Assembly (NCBI RefSeq): GCF_006539185.1
Contig: NZ_BJMN01000012.1
Coordinates: 169,202-233,201 of the forward strand
From: Streptomyces gardneri
Lineage (GTDB): Bacteria > Actinomycetota > Actinomycetes > Streptomycetales > Streptomycetaceae
DNA length: 64,000 nucleotides
Direction: 5' to 3'
The notes beneath the pieces are model-generated. The model was given only the letters and a program-made list of their open reading frames with translations, was not told where the DNA came from and searched no databases. Positions 19,132 to 31,944 of this stretch are shown here, piece by piece; the stretch's first letter is position 1; the number at the start of each line of letters is the position of its first letter. The position numbers and the translations under genes were made by a program.

Positions 19132-20055
19132 ATGGCCGAGACCACCACCGCATACACCGGAAGCACCTACACCGCCGACCTCGCGCCCGGCTCACTGATC
19201 ACCCAGGACGGGCAGATCCAGTGGGCCGGGCTTCTCATCGGGCCCGGCACGCCGTTCAACATCGACAAGTCCGGCCTGTCGGGCTGGGAGGACCTGCCCG
19301 AGTACGACTCCTCCGACGCCGACCGGCCGACCTCCCACGGAGCCTGGCCGGGCTCCCGGTTCGCCAAGCCGCGCAAGGTCGGCGGCACGGTCGTACTGAT
19401 TCCGGAGTTCAACCAGGCCGCCGAGGCCATCCGCGCGCTGCGCCAGGCCCTCGCCCTCCTCGACGAGGAGCGCTGGCTCACCGTCCGGCTGCACGGCGAA
19501 CTGCTCACCGTGCGCGCCCGGATCGCCCAGCGCGTCGTCCCCGCCGACCAGGGCTTCGCCACCCAGGGCAGCTCCCGCATGTCCGTCCAGTGGCTGGCGG
19601 CCGACCCCCGCCGGTACGGCGTGACCGAGCAGATGGTCAGCACGACGGCCCCTCAGCCCGAGCGAGGTCTCATATGGCCTCTCACCTGGCCGCTCACCTG
19701 GGGCGAGGCGAAGAGCACGGGTGACGCCGTCGCCGTGAACACCGGCTCCGCCGCCTGCCATCCGGTGATCGTCTTCCGCGGCCCGTGCTCCGTCCCCACC
19801 GTCACCGAGCGGACCACGCGCCGCCGGCTGCGGTACGCGATCGACCTGGCCGCCGGCGACGAACTCGTCGTCGACACCGGCGCGGGCACGGTCATGCTCA
19901 ACAACTCCGCGTCGCGGCGGCACACCGCGATGGCCGACTCCAACCCGGAGGAGCTGTTCGCGCTCGAACCGGGCCGTACGGAGCTGTCCTTCCGGCCCGA
20001 CTCGGCCACTCCGGACGCCCAGATGACGGTGCGCTGGCGCAGCGCCGAATGGTGA
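19132..20055 (+). CDS. Distal tail (Dit)-like protein
   Basis: This 307-residue protein starts MAETTTAYTGSTYTADLAPG after a strong GAGGTG site; an in-frame GTG lies four codons upstream. It has the siphovirus tail-component layout: IQWAGLLIGPGTPFNIDKSG, a KVGGTVVLIPEFNQAAEAIR region, then QGSSRMSVQWLAADPRRYGV, followed by a beta-rich C-terminal domain with NTGSAACHPVIVFRGPCSV. Dit hexamers form the hub joining the tube to the tail tip. It follows the tape measure directly, as in other siphoviruses. Confidence 0.8.
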   Translation: MAETTTAYTGSTYTADLAPGSLITQDGQIQWAGLLIGPGTPFNIDKSGLSGWEDLPEYDSSDADRPTSHGAWPGSRFAKPRKVGGTVVLIPEFNQAAEAIRALRQALALLDEERWLTVRLHGELLTVRARIAQRVVPADQGFATQGSSRMSVQWLAADPRRYGVTEQMVSTTAPQPERGLIWPLTWPLTWGEAKSTGDAVAVNTGSAACHPVIVFRGPCSVPTVTERTTRRRLRYAIDLAAGDELVVDTGAGTVMLNNSASRRHTAMADSNPEELFALEPGRTELSFRPDSATPDAQMTVRWRSAEW

Positions 20056-20289
20056 CCCGCCGCCGCTGATCCCGGGCTCCCGACCCGCGCATCCGCGCCC
20101 GGTCCCGACCCCCGGCCCCGATCACCCGGCCTCGATCCCCCGGCCCCGATCCCCGGCGCCTGATTCTCAGGCCCAGGCGCCCCGGCGCCCAGGCCCAGGC
20201 ACCAGCCCCGGCCCAGGCGCAGGCCCCGGCCCCGGCCCCCGATCCCCACCCCTGATCCCGCCGCCCCGACCGTCACGGAGAGGTGACCC
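20056..20289. repeat. Degenerate CCCCGGCCCCGATC-type repeats between Dit and fibre genes
   Basis: The gap is built of variants of CCCGATC and CCCGGCC in its first half and GCCCAGGC in its second, ending with a GGAGAGGTGACCC site for the first fibre gene. No gene is convincing here. Such sequence could favour recombination in the fibre region. Confidence 0.6.
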
Positions 20290-21486
20290 ATGACCGTACG
20301 CGCCGCTTGGCTCCAGACCACCGGCCAGACCCGCGAGGACACCCGGCTCGCCCTCGCCGCCCTGCTCACCCCCAGTGGCCAGAGCGCCGAGGAGACCCCG
20401 CTGCGCTCGCGGGCGGGCATCGTGCCGGGCGGATTCGTCCTGACCGGCAGCTCGCCCATGCAGGGCACCATCGGCACCGGACGAGCGATCGTCCAGGGCA
20501 AGGACACCGCCCAGGGTGCCTATCTCGTCGCCGTCACCTCTCCGGAGCTCCTCACCATCGCGGACGGCGACCCGATGTACGACCGGATCGACCTGATCGA
20601 ACTGGCCGTCGTCGACGACGCCTACGACCGCACCGGTGCAACGGAGGCGGTGGTACGCCTGGTCAAGGGCGTCCCCGCCGCCTCCCCCACCGCGCCGGCG
20701 AGCGGCCCGGGCAGCACGATCCCGCTCTACACCGTCCTGGTGCCGAAGGGCATCTCCGCCGGCGCCGGCGGCATCCAGTGGAACACCTCCGCGGTCACCA
20801 CCATGCACTGGCCGGTCGTGGCCCTCGGCGGCATCCTGCCCGCCAGCGGTTTCAAGGGCGCGTACGTCGGCCAGTACCGCGACACCGCCGGGCTCCTCCA
20901 GCGCTGGGACGGGACGACCTGGGTCTCGTACCCCAAGCCCGTCGGCGGCATCGCCCCGAGCACCACGACCAACGGCGCCTACACCGGCCAGTACCGGGAC
21001 AACGGCGGCGGCCTGCAGCGCTGGAACGGCACCTCCTGGCAGTACGTCGAAGGCGCCTCGTCCGTGCTGTTCAGCGCCACGCAGTGGCTGACAGCCCAGG
21101 CGCAGAGCGTCCCCTCCAACACCTGGACCGTGCTCAACCTGCCCACCGTCGAGGTCGACGACGCCACCGCCTGGACCACGAACAACACCTACACCGTGCC
21201 GCGCACCGGCTGGTGGCGGGTCTCCGCACTCGCCACCTGGGCCAACGACGCCCAGACCGGTATGCGCGGCGCCCGGGTCATGCTCTCCGGCGTCGGACAG
21301 TCCCGGCTGACCTGGCTCACCCCCGCCGGCAACGGCGCCATATCCGTGGGCGGCAGCAGCCTGATCAGGCTCGTCGCCGGCGAGACCCTCCAGCTCGCCG
21401 GATTCCACAACCACACCGCGGCGATCAAGACCCTCGGCGGCTCGGGCTACGCCTGCAACCTCTCCGCCGAATGGATCAAGTCCTGA
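20290..21486 (+). CDS. Tail fibre/receptor-binding protein 1
   Basis: This 398-residue protein starts MTVRAAWLQTTGQTREDTRL. The N-terminal domain of about 180 residues (VPGGFVLTGSSPMQGTIGTG, ADGDPMYDRIDLIELAVVDD) is shared with the next two genes. Two repeats follow, each with GxYxGQYRD and LQRW(D/N)G (about 195-255). The remaining C-terminal domain is unique to this copy (VLNLPTVEVDDATAWTTNNT, GYACNLSAEWIKS) and beta-rich. Repeats of this type occur in actinophage minor tail proteins and in cell-wall-associated proteins. The C-terminus probably binds a surface ligand. Confidence 0.8.
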   Translation: MTVRAAWLQTTGQTREDTRLALAALLTPSGQSAEETPLRSRAGIVPGGFVLTGSSPMQGTIGTGRAIVQGKDTAQGAYLVAVTSPELLTIADGDPMYDRIDLIELAVVDDAYDRTGATEAVVRLVKGVPAASPTAPASGPGSTIPLYTVLVPKGISAGAGGIQWNTSAVTTMHWPVVALGGILPASGFKGAYVGQYRDTAGLLQRWDGTTWVSYPKPVGGIAPSTTTNGAYTGQYRDNGGGLQRWNGTSWQYVEGASSVLFSATQWLTAQAQSVPSNTWTVLNLPTVEVDDATAWTTNNTYTVPRTGWWRVSALATWANDAQTGMRGARVMLSGVGQSRLTWLTPAGNGAISVGGSSLIRLVAGETLQLAGFHNHTAAIKTLGGSGYACNLSAEWIKS

Positions 21487-21535
21487 CACGCCCGAACGCT
21501 GAACCGTCGCCCGACTCTTCGAACGGAGAAACCCC

Positions 21536-22831
21536 ATGAACCTGCGCAGCAGCTGGGTCGCCGAGACCGGCCAGACCCGCGAGGACACCCGCCTCACCCA
21601 GACCGGCGTGACGACGCTGGCCAACCCCGTCCAGGTCCGCTCCGGCGTCCTGCCGGGCTCGTACACCGGCGAGCACCGACTGGCCGCCTTCTGGACCTTC
21701 GGCGCCTCCGCCATGACGGCGACCGTCTCCGAGGGCCGGGCCGTGATCCAGGGCGAGATCTCCCAGGGCGTCTACCCGGTGACCCTGCCGAGCTCCGTGG
21801 ACGTCACCTTCGAGCCGGGCGACGCCCAGTACGGCCGCATCGACCTGATCGTCATCCGGATCTACGACAACCTCTACGACTCCTCGAACCGCAACGAGGC
21901 GAAGGTCGAGATCATCAAGGGCGTCCCCGCCCAGGCCCCGCATGCCCCGGCCGTCCCGCCGCGCAGCCTCGTGCTGTACGAGGTGACCGTCCCGGCCACC
22001 GTCAGCGCGGGCAACGGCGGCATCCCGTGGGCGACCGCCCTCAACGACCTGCGCACCCCGGTCGTCGCCCTCGGCGGCATCCTCCCGGTCGAGGGCGCGG
22101 TCCACGATGGTGCCTACCCGGGCCAGTACCAGGACTCCGGCGGCGCGCTCCAGCGCTGGGACGGCAGCGCCTGGGTGCCGTACCCGTCGGCGCTCGGCGG
22201 CATCGCCCCCGCGGGCACCGTCACCACCGCCAGCTACACGGGCCAGTACCGGGACACGAACGGCAGCCTCCAGCGCTGGGACGGCAACGCCTGGGTGCCG
22301 ATCGGCGGCATCGCCCCGCCCGGCACCCTCACCACCGGCAGCTACGCGGGCCAGTACCGGGACACCCCGGGCGGTCAGCTCCAGCGCTGGAACGGCACGA
22401 CGTGGGGTCCTGCGGTGCCCGGGCCGTACTTCGTCGACAACAGCGACTACGGCGACACCACGTCGCTCACCTGGACCTCGACGCTCGCGGGACGCGCCAC
22501 GAACCCGCTCGCGCTCAACTTCGTCGCCCCGCCGTCGAGGGCCGTCGTGGTCAGCTTCGGCGCCCGCATGAAGTCGCACAGTGCCGACCACTACGCCTTC
22601 ATGGCGCTCAAGCTCACCCAGGGAGCCACGGTCGTCGGCGACCTCGACGACGAGTACGCGACGGTCGCCGCCAGCCCGCACCTGATCTCGGTGGCCACCA
22701 CGCGCCGGCTGTCGAACCTGACCGCCGGCGCGACGTACACCCTCACGGCCTTCTTCAAGATGGTCACCAACACCACCTCCCTCAAGGGCGGATTCGACAA
22801 CACGTTCATCAAGGTCGACCCGCTTCCGTAG
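21536..22831 (+). CDS. Tail fibre/receptor-binding protein 2
   Basis: This 431-residue protein starts MNLRSSWVAETGQTREDTRL. It shares the N-terminal domain with its two neighbours (MTATVSEGRAVIQGEISQGV, PGDAQYGRIDLIVIRIYDNL). It has three GQY(R/Q)D...LQRW(D/N)G repeats (about 190-300) separated by GGIAPxGT linkers. Its own C-terminal domain (PYFVDNSDYGDTTSLTWTST, VVVSFGARMKSHSADHYAFM) resembles a trimeric receptor-binding tip. It lies 49 bases after fibre 1 with a GGAGAA site. Confidence 0.8.
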   Translation: MNLRSSWVAETGQTREDTRLTQTGVTTLANPVQVRSGVLPGSYTGEHRLAAFWTFGASAMTATVSEGRAVIQGEISQGVYPVTLPSSVDVTFEPGDAQYGRIDLIVIRIYDNLYDSSNRNEAKVEIIKGVPAQAPHAPAVPPRSLVLYEVTVPATVSAGNGGIPWATALNDLRTPVVALGGILPVEGAVHDGAYPGQYQDSGGALQRWDGSAWVPYPSALGGIAPAGTVTTASYTGQYRDTNGSLQRWDGNAWVPIGGIAPPGTLTTGSYAGQYRDTPGGQLQRWNGTTWGPAVPGPYFVDNSDYGDTTSLTWTSTLAGRATNPLALNFVAPPSRAVVVSFGARMKSHSADHYAFMALKLTQGATVVGDLDDEYATVAASPHLISVATTRRLSNLTAGATYTLTAFFKMVTNTTSLKGGFDNTFIKVDPLP

Positions 22832-22864
22832 CCGCCGCCCGCCACCACCTCTCCGGGAGAACCC

Positions 22865-24001
22865 ATGACCTTGCACACCGGGTGGCTCGCCCCCACGGCA
22901 CAGACCCGCCAGGGCACCCGCCACATCGCCGTCGGTGCCACCACCCCGACCACTCCGCTCACCGCCCGCTCCGGCATCCTGCCCGGCACCAACGACGGCA
23001 AGTACCGCGTCGGCGGCCTGTGGATGAGCGGCAACGGCCCGATGACCGCCACCGTCTACGCCGGCCGGGCGATCGTCCAGGGGCCCGCCGTCCAGGGCGC
23101 CTACCCCGTCGCGCTCGACCAGGACACCGTCCTCACCTTCGCCGACGGCGACCCGCTGAACGCCCGGATCGACCTCGTCGTCCTCCGCGTGTACGACGAC
23201 CAGTACGACAGCTCGAAGCGGAGCGAAGCCGCCATCGAGATCGTCAAGGGCACCCCGTCGGCCGTCCCCGCGGCCCCGGCGGCGCCCCCGCTCTCCCTCC
23301 CCCTGTTCAGCGTCAAGGTGGTGGCCGGCGCCTCCGCAGGCACCAACGGCATCCTCTGGTCGGGGACCGGCATCGTCACCGACCTGCGCGTCACGACGGC
23401 GAGCGTCGGCGGCATCCTGCCCGTCTACAACAACGCGGCCGTGCCCGGCTCCTACCCGGGCCAGTACCAGGACAACGACAACGCGCACTTCCTCCAGCGC
23501 TGGGACGGCACCGGCTGGATCCCCTACCCCAAGGAGCTCGGCGGTATCGCCGCCAACGGCACACTGCCCACCGGCAGTTACGTCGGGCAGTTCCGCGAGA
23601 CGAACGGCGTCCTCCAGCGCTGGAACGGCACCGTCTGGGCCACCTACCACCCTCCGGTGGAGGTCGAGACCGCGACGGGCTCGCTGAACACCTACGGCGG
23701 CTGGACCGCCACCTGGTCCGCTCGCCGTACCCGCGGCATCGCCACGGTCAGGATGAGCGTCACCCGCACCGGCGCCGACATCACCGCGGGCGCCAACGGC
23801 TACATCACCGACCAGCAGATGTGCGCCCTGCCTCCCGGCTGGCCCCCGGGCATCGCCTTCGAGGCGATGGCCAGCGACACCATGGCCACCGGCTGCGCCA
23901 CGATCACCGCGACCGGCGTGGTCACGCTGCGCTCCTGGACCCCGACCGCGATCATCCGCAACGGCGGCGTCGTGAACGTCACCGCCACCTACGTCCTGTA
24001 A
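22865..24001 (+). CDS. Tail fibre/receptor-binding protein 3
   Basis: This 378-residue protein starts [20 protein letters not shown]. The N-terminal domain matches fibres 1 and 2 ([40 protein letters not shown]). Two repeats (GQYQD..LQRWDG and GQFRE..LQRWNG) are followed by a distinct C-terminus ([33 protein letters not shown]). Of the three copies its N-terminus is the most diverged. It ends 12 bases ahead of the hub gene. Confidence 0.8.
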   Translation: MTLHTGWLAPTAQTRQGTRHIAVGATTPTTPLTARSGILPGTNDGKYRVGGLWMSGNGPMTATVYAGRAIVQGPAVQGAYPVALDQDTVLTFADGDPLNARIDLVVLRVYDDQYDSSKRSEAAIEIVKGTPSAVPAAPAAPPLSLPLFSVKVVAGASAGTNGILWSGTGIVTDLRVTTASVGGILPVYNNAAVPGSYPGQYQDNDNAHFLQRWDGTGWIPYPKELGGIAANGTLPTGSYVGQFRETNGVLQRWNGTVWATYHPPVEVETATGSLNTYGGWTATWSARRTRGIATVRMSVTRTGADITAGANGYITDQQMCALPPGWPPGIAFEAMASDTMATGCATITATGVVTLRSWTPTAIIRNGGVVNVTATYVL

Positions 24002-24013
24002 GGGAGGAGCACC

Positions 24014-25114
24014 GTGGCACTCGACACTCCCTACCGGGCGATCTTCTGTGACCTGCTGACCGACCAGACGCTCGACATCCTCCCCCTGCGGGACGTCCAG
24101 TTCGACGACTACATCGGCAAGGCCGGCTCCCTCTCCGGCACCATCCCCATCCCCGACCGGGCGATCGCCGCGCGCGTCCGCCAGGTCCAGGAGGGCCGCA
24201 CCGCGGTCTACCTGGAGCGCGGCGGCGACCTGTGGTGGGGCGGCATCATCTGGACCAGCACGCTGCAGAGCAACGAGCGCGGCGTCATGACGCTGTCCAT
24301 CCAGGCCGCGACCTTCGACTCGTACGCCGCGCGCCGCCGTATCCGTACGAAGATCGAGATCAAGCAGGCCACCGACCAGCTGGCGATCGCCCGGAAGCTC
24401 TGGGAGGAGCTCCAGAAGCCCGTCGGCGGCAACATCTCCGTCGAGCCCGGGGAGGAGACCTCCACCACCCTGCGGACCGCGAGCTGGCGCGAGGGCGACG
24501 AGACCCTCTACTCGGAGGCGCTCGAACAGCTCGCCAACCTCGACGAGGGCTTCGAGCACCAGATCATGGTCTACCGGGACCCGGTCGACGGGCGGCGGAT
24601 CCGCCAGCTCAGGCTCGGCGCCCCCAAGATCCGTACCGGCGCCACCGATCTGGTCTTCGACCGGCCCGGCACGATCCTGTCGTACTCCTTCCCGCGCGAC
24701 GCGACCCGCGGCGGCACCACCGCGGTGGCGCGCGGCGCGTCGATCAACTCCAACGCCGCCGCCGAGTCCAGGCCGCTGTTCTCGAAAGAGAAGACATCAC
24801 CGCTGATCAAGGGCGGCTGGCCGCGGATCGACCTGTCGTCGGACCACAACGAGATCACCTCCCCGGACACCCTGGAGAAGCTGGCCGAAGCCGAACTCGC
24901 CTCGGCGGCCGGCGCCGTCGTGATCCCCGAGATCACCATCAGGCTCGGCGGCGTCGTGCCGCCGGCGCTGCTCGGCCGCTCCGCCCGGATCCGCATCACC
25001 GACGAGTGGCACAACCCCGGCCTCGACGCCCGCTACCGCATCATCGGCGTCAAGGTGAAGCCGCCGGAGCGCGGCCGCCCCGACACCGCCGAGCTCTACC
25101 TTGAGGAGGCCTGA
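24014..25114 (+). CDS. Tail hub/tail-associated protein (Tal/gp37-like)
   Basis: This 366-residue protein uses a GTG start after GGGAGGAGC and begins [20 protein letters not shown]. It has the layout of siphovirus baseplate hub proteins: [20 protein letters not shown] near the start, [20 protein letters not shown], and a C-terminal barrel with [20 protein letters not shown] and [20 protein letters not shown]. It closes the tube end and carries fibres or the cell-wall-piercing tip. In classical order this gene precedes the fibres; here it follows three of them. No hydrolase motif is seen. Confidence 0.75.
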   Translation: MALDTPYRAIFCDLLTDQTLDILPLRDVQFDDYIGKAGSLSGTIPIPDRAIAARVRQVQEGRTAVYLERGGDLWWGGIIWTSTLQSNERGVMTLSIQAATFDSYAARRRIRTKIEIKQATDQLAIARKLWEELQKPVGGNISVEPGEETSTTLRTASWREGDETLYSEALEQLANLDEGFEHQIMVYRDPVDGRRIRQLRLGAPKIRTGATDLVFDRPGTILSYSFPRDATRGGTTAVARGASINSNAAAESRPLFSKEKTSPLIKGGWPRIDLSSDHNEITSPDTLEKLAEAELASAAGAVVIPEITIRLGGVVPPALLGRSARIRITDEWHNPGLDARYRIIGVKVKPPERGRPDTAELYLEEA

Positions 25115-25824
25115 TGCCCCAGCTGCCCGAGGACATCATCGACCGGCTCACCCAGATGGAGCGCCGGATCCAGGCGCTGTCCACCGCCGTCAACACCCGG
25201 CCCGCCCAGAACGAGGTGACCGACGGCGCGTTCAACGTGAGGCTGCCGAACGGCACCTCCGTCCTCCAGGTCGGCAAGTGGGACGAGGACCCGGAGAAGA
25301 GCGAGTACGGCGTGGCGCTGCGCCGCCAGACCGGCGAGCTCGCCGTCGCGCTCTTCAACGGCAGCGGCACCGACACCTCCAAGCAGGTGCTGCGGCTCTA
25401 CGACTCGTACCTCCACGAGGTCTTCTCCGACGACATCGTCAAGGGCGGCCTCGCCAGGCCGTGGCTCGCGATGCTGCCGCCGCAGGACCTCGCCTCCGCG
25501 AACTGGCCGGCGACCACCTCCGTGAACAACTGGGCGACGATCGCCCGCTCCTACAACCCGGTCTGGCAGCCGCGCATGCGCCTGCTGATGGAGACCCGGG
25601 TGAGCGCGGGCGCGACCGGCGAGGTGAAGGTCGTCATCGACGGCGCCACCCAGTTCGGCGGGGTCGTCGCCGCCGGCAGCCAGTTCGACGTCACCGACAC
25701 GTTCGTGGCCGACATGGCGACGCGCTTCGGCACCACCGCCAAGATCGAGATCCAGGCCCGGGTCACCAGTGCCTCCGGCACCGTCTACGCCAAGCCGGTG
25801 CTGATGTACGGCACCCAGAGCTGA
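25114..25824 (+). CDS. Minor tail protein
   Basis: This 236-residue protein starts [20 protein letters not shown], with its ATG overlapping the hub stop by one base. A short N-terminal coiled coil (RLTQMERRIQALSTAVNTRP) precedes a beta-rich body with DGAFNVRLPNGTSVLQVGKW and FNGSGTDTSKQVLRLYDSYL. Such coiled-coil plus beta proteins attach to the tail tip as trimers. The precise role is unknown. The tight overlap places it with the hub. Confidence 0.7.
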   Translation: MPQLPEDIIDRLTQMERRIQALSTAVNTRPAQNEVTDGAFNVRLPNGTSVLQVGKWDEDPEKSEYGVALRRQTGELAVALFNGSGTDTSKQVLRLYDSYLHEVFSDDIVKGGLARPWLAMLPPQDLASANWPATTSVNNWATIARSYNPVWQPRMRLLMETRVSAGATGEVKVVIDGATQFGGVVAAGSQFDVTDTFVADMATRFGTTAKIEIQARVTSASGTVYAKPVLMYGTQS

Positions 25825-25855
25825 GCCGTCCCGCCCCCATGGAGAGGAACCCCTC

Positions 25856-26338
25856 ATGATCATCGACCCGACCCAGCCCTGGGGCGTGGCCGTCGACTAC
25901 GCCGGCCGCGCCACCGTCGCCGACGGCGGCCACACCGTCGACATCCGCATCTACGACACCACGATGGGCGGCCCGCTGGAGGTGGACCCGGTGACCGGCG
26001 AGTACCCGCAGGTCTACGTGACCGCCCAGCTCGGCGCGTCCGGCGCGGCCGGCTCCGCGCTGCGCGGCAGCGGTGTCGTCACCCTCAACTCGCAGGGAGG
26101 CGTGCCGGTCGGCCCGAACCCGGAGGCCGTACGCGACGCCGTCGCCGCCGCGCTCGCGGACTTCGAGTCCCGCCGGCAGGCCTACGCCGCGCTCTGCGCG
26201 ACCTGGGCTCCGCCGGCCCCCGACCCGACCCCCACGCCCGAGCCGACCCCGGAACCCACGCCGGAGCCCACGCCCGAGCCGGCCCCGGAGCAGCCCGCCC
26301 CCGAGCCGACCAAGCCGGAGACCGAGCCGGCCGCGTAG
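25856..26338 (+). CDS. Small tail-associated protein with Pro-Thr/Glu repeat tail
   Basis: This 160-residue protein starts MIIDPTQPWGVAVDYAGRAT. Residues 1-115 look folded (DGGHTVDIRIYDTTMGGPLE, RDAVAAALADFESRRQAYAA). The C-terminal 40 residues are EPTPEPTP-type repeats ending KPETEPAA, a flexible extended linker. A terminator follows. I do not recognise a family; location suggests a tail-tip accessory. Confidence 0.6.
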   Translation: MIIDPTQPWGVAVDYAGRATVADGGHTVDIRIYDTTMGGPLEVDPVTGEYPQVYVTAQLGASGAAGSALRGSGVVTLNSQGGVPVGPNPEAVRDAVAAALADFESRRQAYAALCATWAPPAPDPTPTPEPTPEPTPEPTPEPAPEQPAPEPTKPETEPAA

Positions 26339-26367
26339 CCCGCGGCCACCGCCCCACCCGTACGTAC

Positions 26368-26391
26368 GCCCGCCCGAGTGCGGGCCTTTTT
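26368..26391 (+). terminator. Terminator between tail and lysis genes
   Basis: GCCCGC and GCGGGC pair around a six-base loop and are followed by CC and five T residues. It follows the last tail gene by 29 bases, so lysis genes may need readthrough or their own promoter. Confidence 0.75.
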
Positions 26392-26411
26392 CATGTCCGG
26401 AGGAACACCAG

Positions 26412-27335
26412 ATGGCCACTCCCCTCCCCGCGGACCGGCTCCTCGCCGCGCTCCGCGCCGAAGGCGTCACCGTCGTCGAGCACCCCGGCTGGCGCACCCA
26501 CAACCGCAACCACACCGGCGCCTGGGGCCCCGTCACCGGCGTGATGATCCACCACACCGTCTCCACCGGCACCGCCTCCTCCGTCGAGCTCTGCTTCAAC
26601 GGCTACGAGGGCCTGCCCGGACCGCTCTGCCACGGCGTCATCGCCAAGGACGGCACCGTCCACCTCGTCGCCAACGGCCGCGCCAACCACGCCGGCGGCG
26701 GCGACCCGTCCGTCCTCCAGGCCGTGATCAGCGAGACGTACGGGGACCGGCCGCCGACCCCCCGCGCCCACCAGGGCAGCCCGAACGCCGTCGACGGCAA
26801 CTCCCGCTTCTACGGCTTCGAGTGCATCAACCTCGGCAACGGCACCGACCCCTGGCCGGCCGCCCAGCTCGACGCGATCGAGCGGGTCTCCGCCGCGCTC
26901 TGCCGGGCCCACGACTGGGGCGCCCGCTCCGTCATCGGCCACCTGGAGTGGTCCGACTGGAAGAGCGACCCCAAGGGCTTCGGCATGCCGACGATGCGCG
27001 ACCGCGTCCAGGCCCGCCTCAACAAGGCGCCGGCCAAGACGCCCGCCCCGGGCAACCCGGCGAGCGGCAAGCCCACCCCGCCCCGCCTCCAGCCCTTCCC
27101 GGGCACCTCGTTCTTCCGCAAGGAGACGAGCTCCCCGATCATCACCGCGATGGGCCGCCGGCTCGTCGCCGAAGGCTGCTCCGCGTACGGCGTGGGCCCC
27201 GGCCCCCGCTGGAGCGAGGCCGACCGGCGCAGCTACGCCAAGTGGCAGCACAAGCTCGGCTTCCGCGGCTCCGACGCCGACGGCATGCCCGGCGCCGCCT
27301 CCTGGAACGCGCTGAAGGTCCCGTACAGCAAGTAA
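26412..27335 (+). CDS. N-acetylmuramoyl-L-alanine amidase (endolysin) with peptidoglycan-binding domain
   Basis: This 307-residue enzyme starts MATPLPADRLLAALRAEGVT after an AGGAAC site. The amidase-2 domain (about 1-175) has the zinc-site segments VTGVMIHHTVSTGTASS, GRANHAGGGDPS and SVIGHLEWSDWKSDPKGFGM. A Pro/Ala linker leads to a C-terminal peptidoglycan-binding domain (WQHKLGFRGSDADGMPGAAS). It cleaves the bond between muramic acid and the stem peptide. There is no signal peptide, so export needs the holin next to it, as in phage lysis modules. It would release the particles from the producer. Confidence 0.92.
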   Translation: MATPLPADRLLAALRAEGVTVVEHPGWRTHNRNHTGAWGPVTGVMIHHTVSTGTASSVELCFNGYEGLPGPLCHGVIAKDGTVHLVANGRANHAGGGDPSVLQAVISETYGDRPPTPRAHQGSPNAVDGNSRFYGFECINLGNGTDPWPAAQLDAIERVSAALCRAHDWGARSVIGHLEWSDWKSDPKGFGMPTMRDRVQARLNKAPAKTPAPGNPASGKPTPPRLQPFPGTSFFRKETSSPIITAMGRRLVAEGCSAYGVGPGPRWSEADRRSYAKWQHKLGFRGSDADGMPGAASWNALKVPYSK

Positions 27336-27378
27336 CCCGTACGCGTACACGAAGCAGCCCGTACGAAAGGAGACCCCG

Positions 27379-27612
27379 ATGTCCGATGCCGCCAAGCGCA
27401 CGGCCCGCACCGTCCTCCAGTCCGCCGTCGGCATCGCCGTCGTGCTCCCCGCGATCGTCGACGCCTCCGGCGTCCCCGCGACCCTCCCCTGGGTCGCCGG
27501 GGCGCTGGCCGTCGCCGGCGGACTGGCCCGCGTGATGGCCCTCGACGTGGTGCAGACCCTGCTGCCGTCCTGGCTGCGCAGCTCCCCGGGCGGTGCCGAT
27601 GACCGAGTCTGA
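27379..27612 (+). CDS. Holin-like membrane protein
   Basis: This 77-residue protein starts MSDAAKRTARTVLQSAVGIA. Two hydrophobic segments (about 15-34 and 40-62, with LPWVAGALAVAGGLARVMAL) and charged ends give the look of a small actinophage holin. It lies 43 bases after the amidase and overlaps the next gene. It would form the membrane lesion that lets the amidase reach the wall. Confidence 0.75.
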   Translation: MSDAAKRTARTVLQSAVGIAVVLPAIVDASGVPATLPWVAGALAVAGGLARVMALDVVQTLLPSWLRSSPGGADDRV

Positions 27613-27862
27613 TCCGAACGACCCGGTCGCCGTCGCCCTCGAACTGGAACGCCTCCGCGGCACCCTGGAGGCCGGCTTCGCCCGCGTCGACGGCTCGCTC
27701 GCGCTGCTCGTGCAGCGCAGCGACCAGACCGACAAACAGCTGGCCGACCACGAGGCCCGGCTCGACGCCCTGGAGCGCACCCGCTGGCCGCTCGCCAGCA
27801 TCGCCGCGCTCACCGCGAGCGCCGGCGTGCTGATCGCGGTCTGGGAACTGGCCGCCCGCTAG
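27599..27862 (+). CDS. Coiled-coil protein with C-terminal membrane segment, second holin component
   Basis: This 87-residue protein overlaps the holin gene by 14 bases; a GTG two codons upstream is an alternative start. It begins MTESDPNDPVAVALELERLR, has a coiled coil (LEAGFARVDGSLALLVQRSD, LADHEARLDALE) and one hydrophobic helix near the end (ASIAALTASAGVLIAVWELA). Proteins of this form follow holins in many actinophages and modulate lysis or act at the outer envelope. It is the last gene of the block. Confidence 0.7.
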   Translation: MTESDPNDPVAVALELERLRGTLEAGFARVDGSLALLVQRSDQTDKQLADHEARLDALERTRWPLASIAALTASAGVLIAVWELAAR

Positions 27863-27876
27863 GACGGCCGGATACG

Positions 27877-27916
27877 CCGAAGGGCGGCCACCCCACACGG
27901 GGTGACCGCCCTTCGG
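27877..27916. terminator. Bidirectional terminator between the tail block and rpoC
   Basis: A near-perfect 18-base-pair stem (27877-27894 with 27899-27916, loop ACAC) carries CCGAAGG and CCTTCGG at its base. It would stop the lysis transcript from running antisense into rpoC and also end the rpoBC transcript. Confidence 0.85.
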
Positions 27917-27926
27917 TTCGCACTAC

Positions 27927-31841
<3,915 letters not shown>

Positions 31842-31944
31842 TATGCGTCAATCCCTCTCAGGGTTGTAAGTCTTGGGGTCTGGAACGGGGGTCCTGGGGC
31901 CGGCGGGGGGACCATCACTGGTGGTCCCCCTGCCGGAACTCCCG

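Larger units (their letters stand above)
8774..27862. mobile_element. Phage-tail-derived gene block (siphovirus-like, headless; F-type tailocin-like)
   Basis: The block lies between the str operon promoter and rpoC. It carries tail genes in siphovirus order: terminator, tube, chaperones with frameshift, tape measure, distal tail, fibres, hub, minor tail, amidase, holin. It also has its own regulators. No head, DNA-packaging, integration or replication gene is present, and no sheath or baseplate ATPase suggests a contractile particle. I saw no tRNA junction or flanking direct repeats, so it looks long resident rather than freshly integrated. Likely role: an inducible tail particle that kills competitors, or an export or injection device. 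The three fibre paralogues favour a bacteriocin-like role. Confidence 0.8.

Noticed and set aside
8774..27862. Complete integrated prophage
   Set aside because: No integrase, terminase, portal, capsid, replication or head-tail connector gene is visible, and no tRNA junction or flanking direct repeats were found.
11993..27862. Contractile injection system or R-type tailocin
   Set aside because: No sheath, spike/VgrG, LysM baseplate protein or AAA ATPase was found; tandem tape measures with a Dit protein and a gpG/gpGT pair fit a flexible non-contractile tail.
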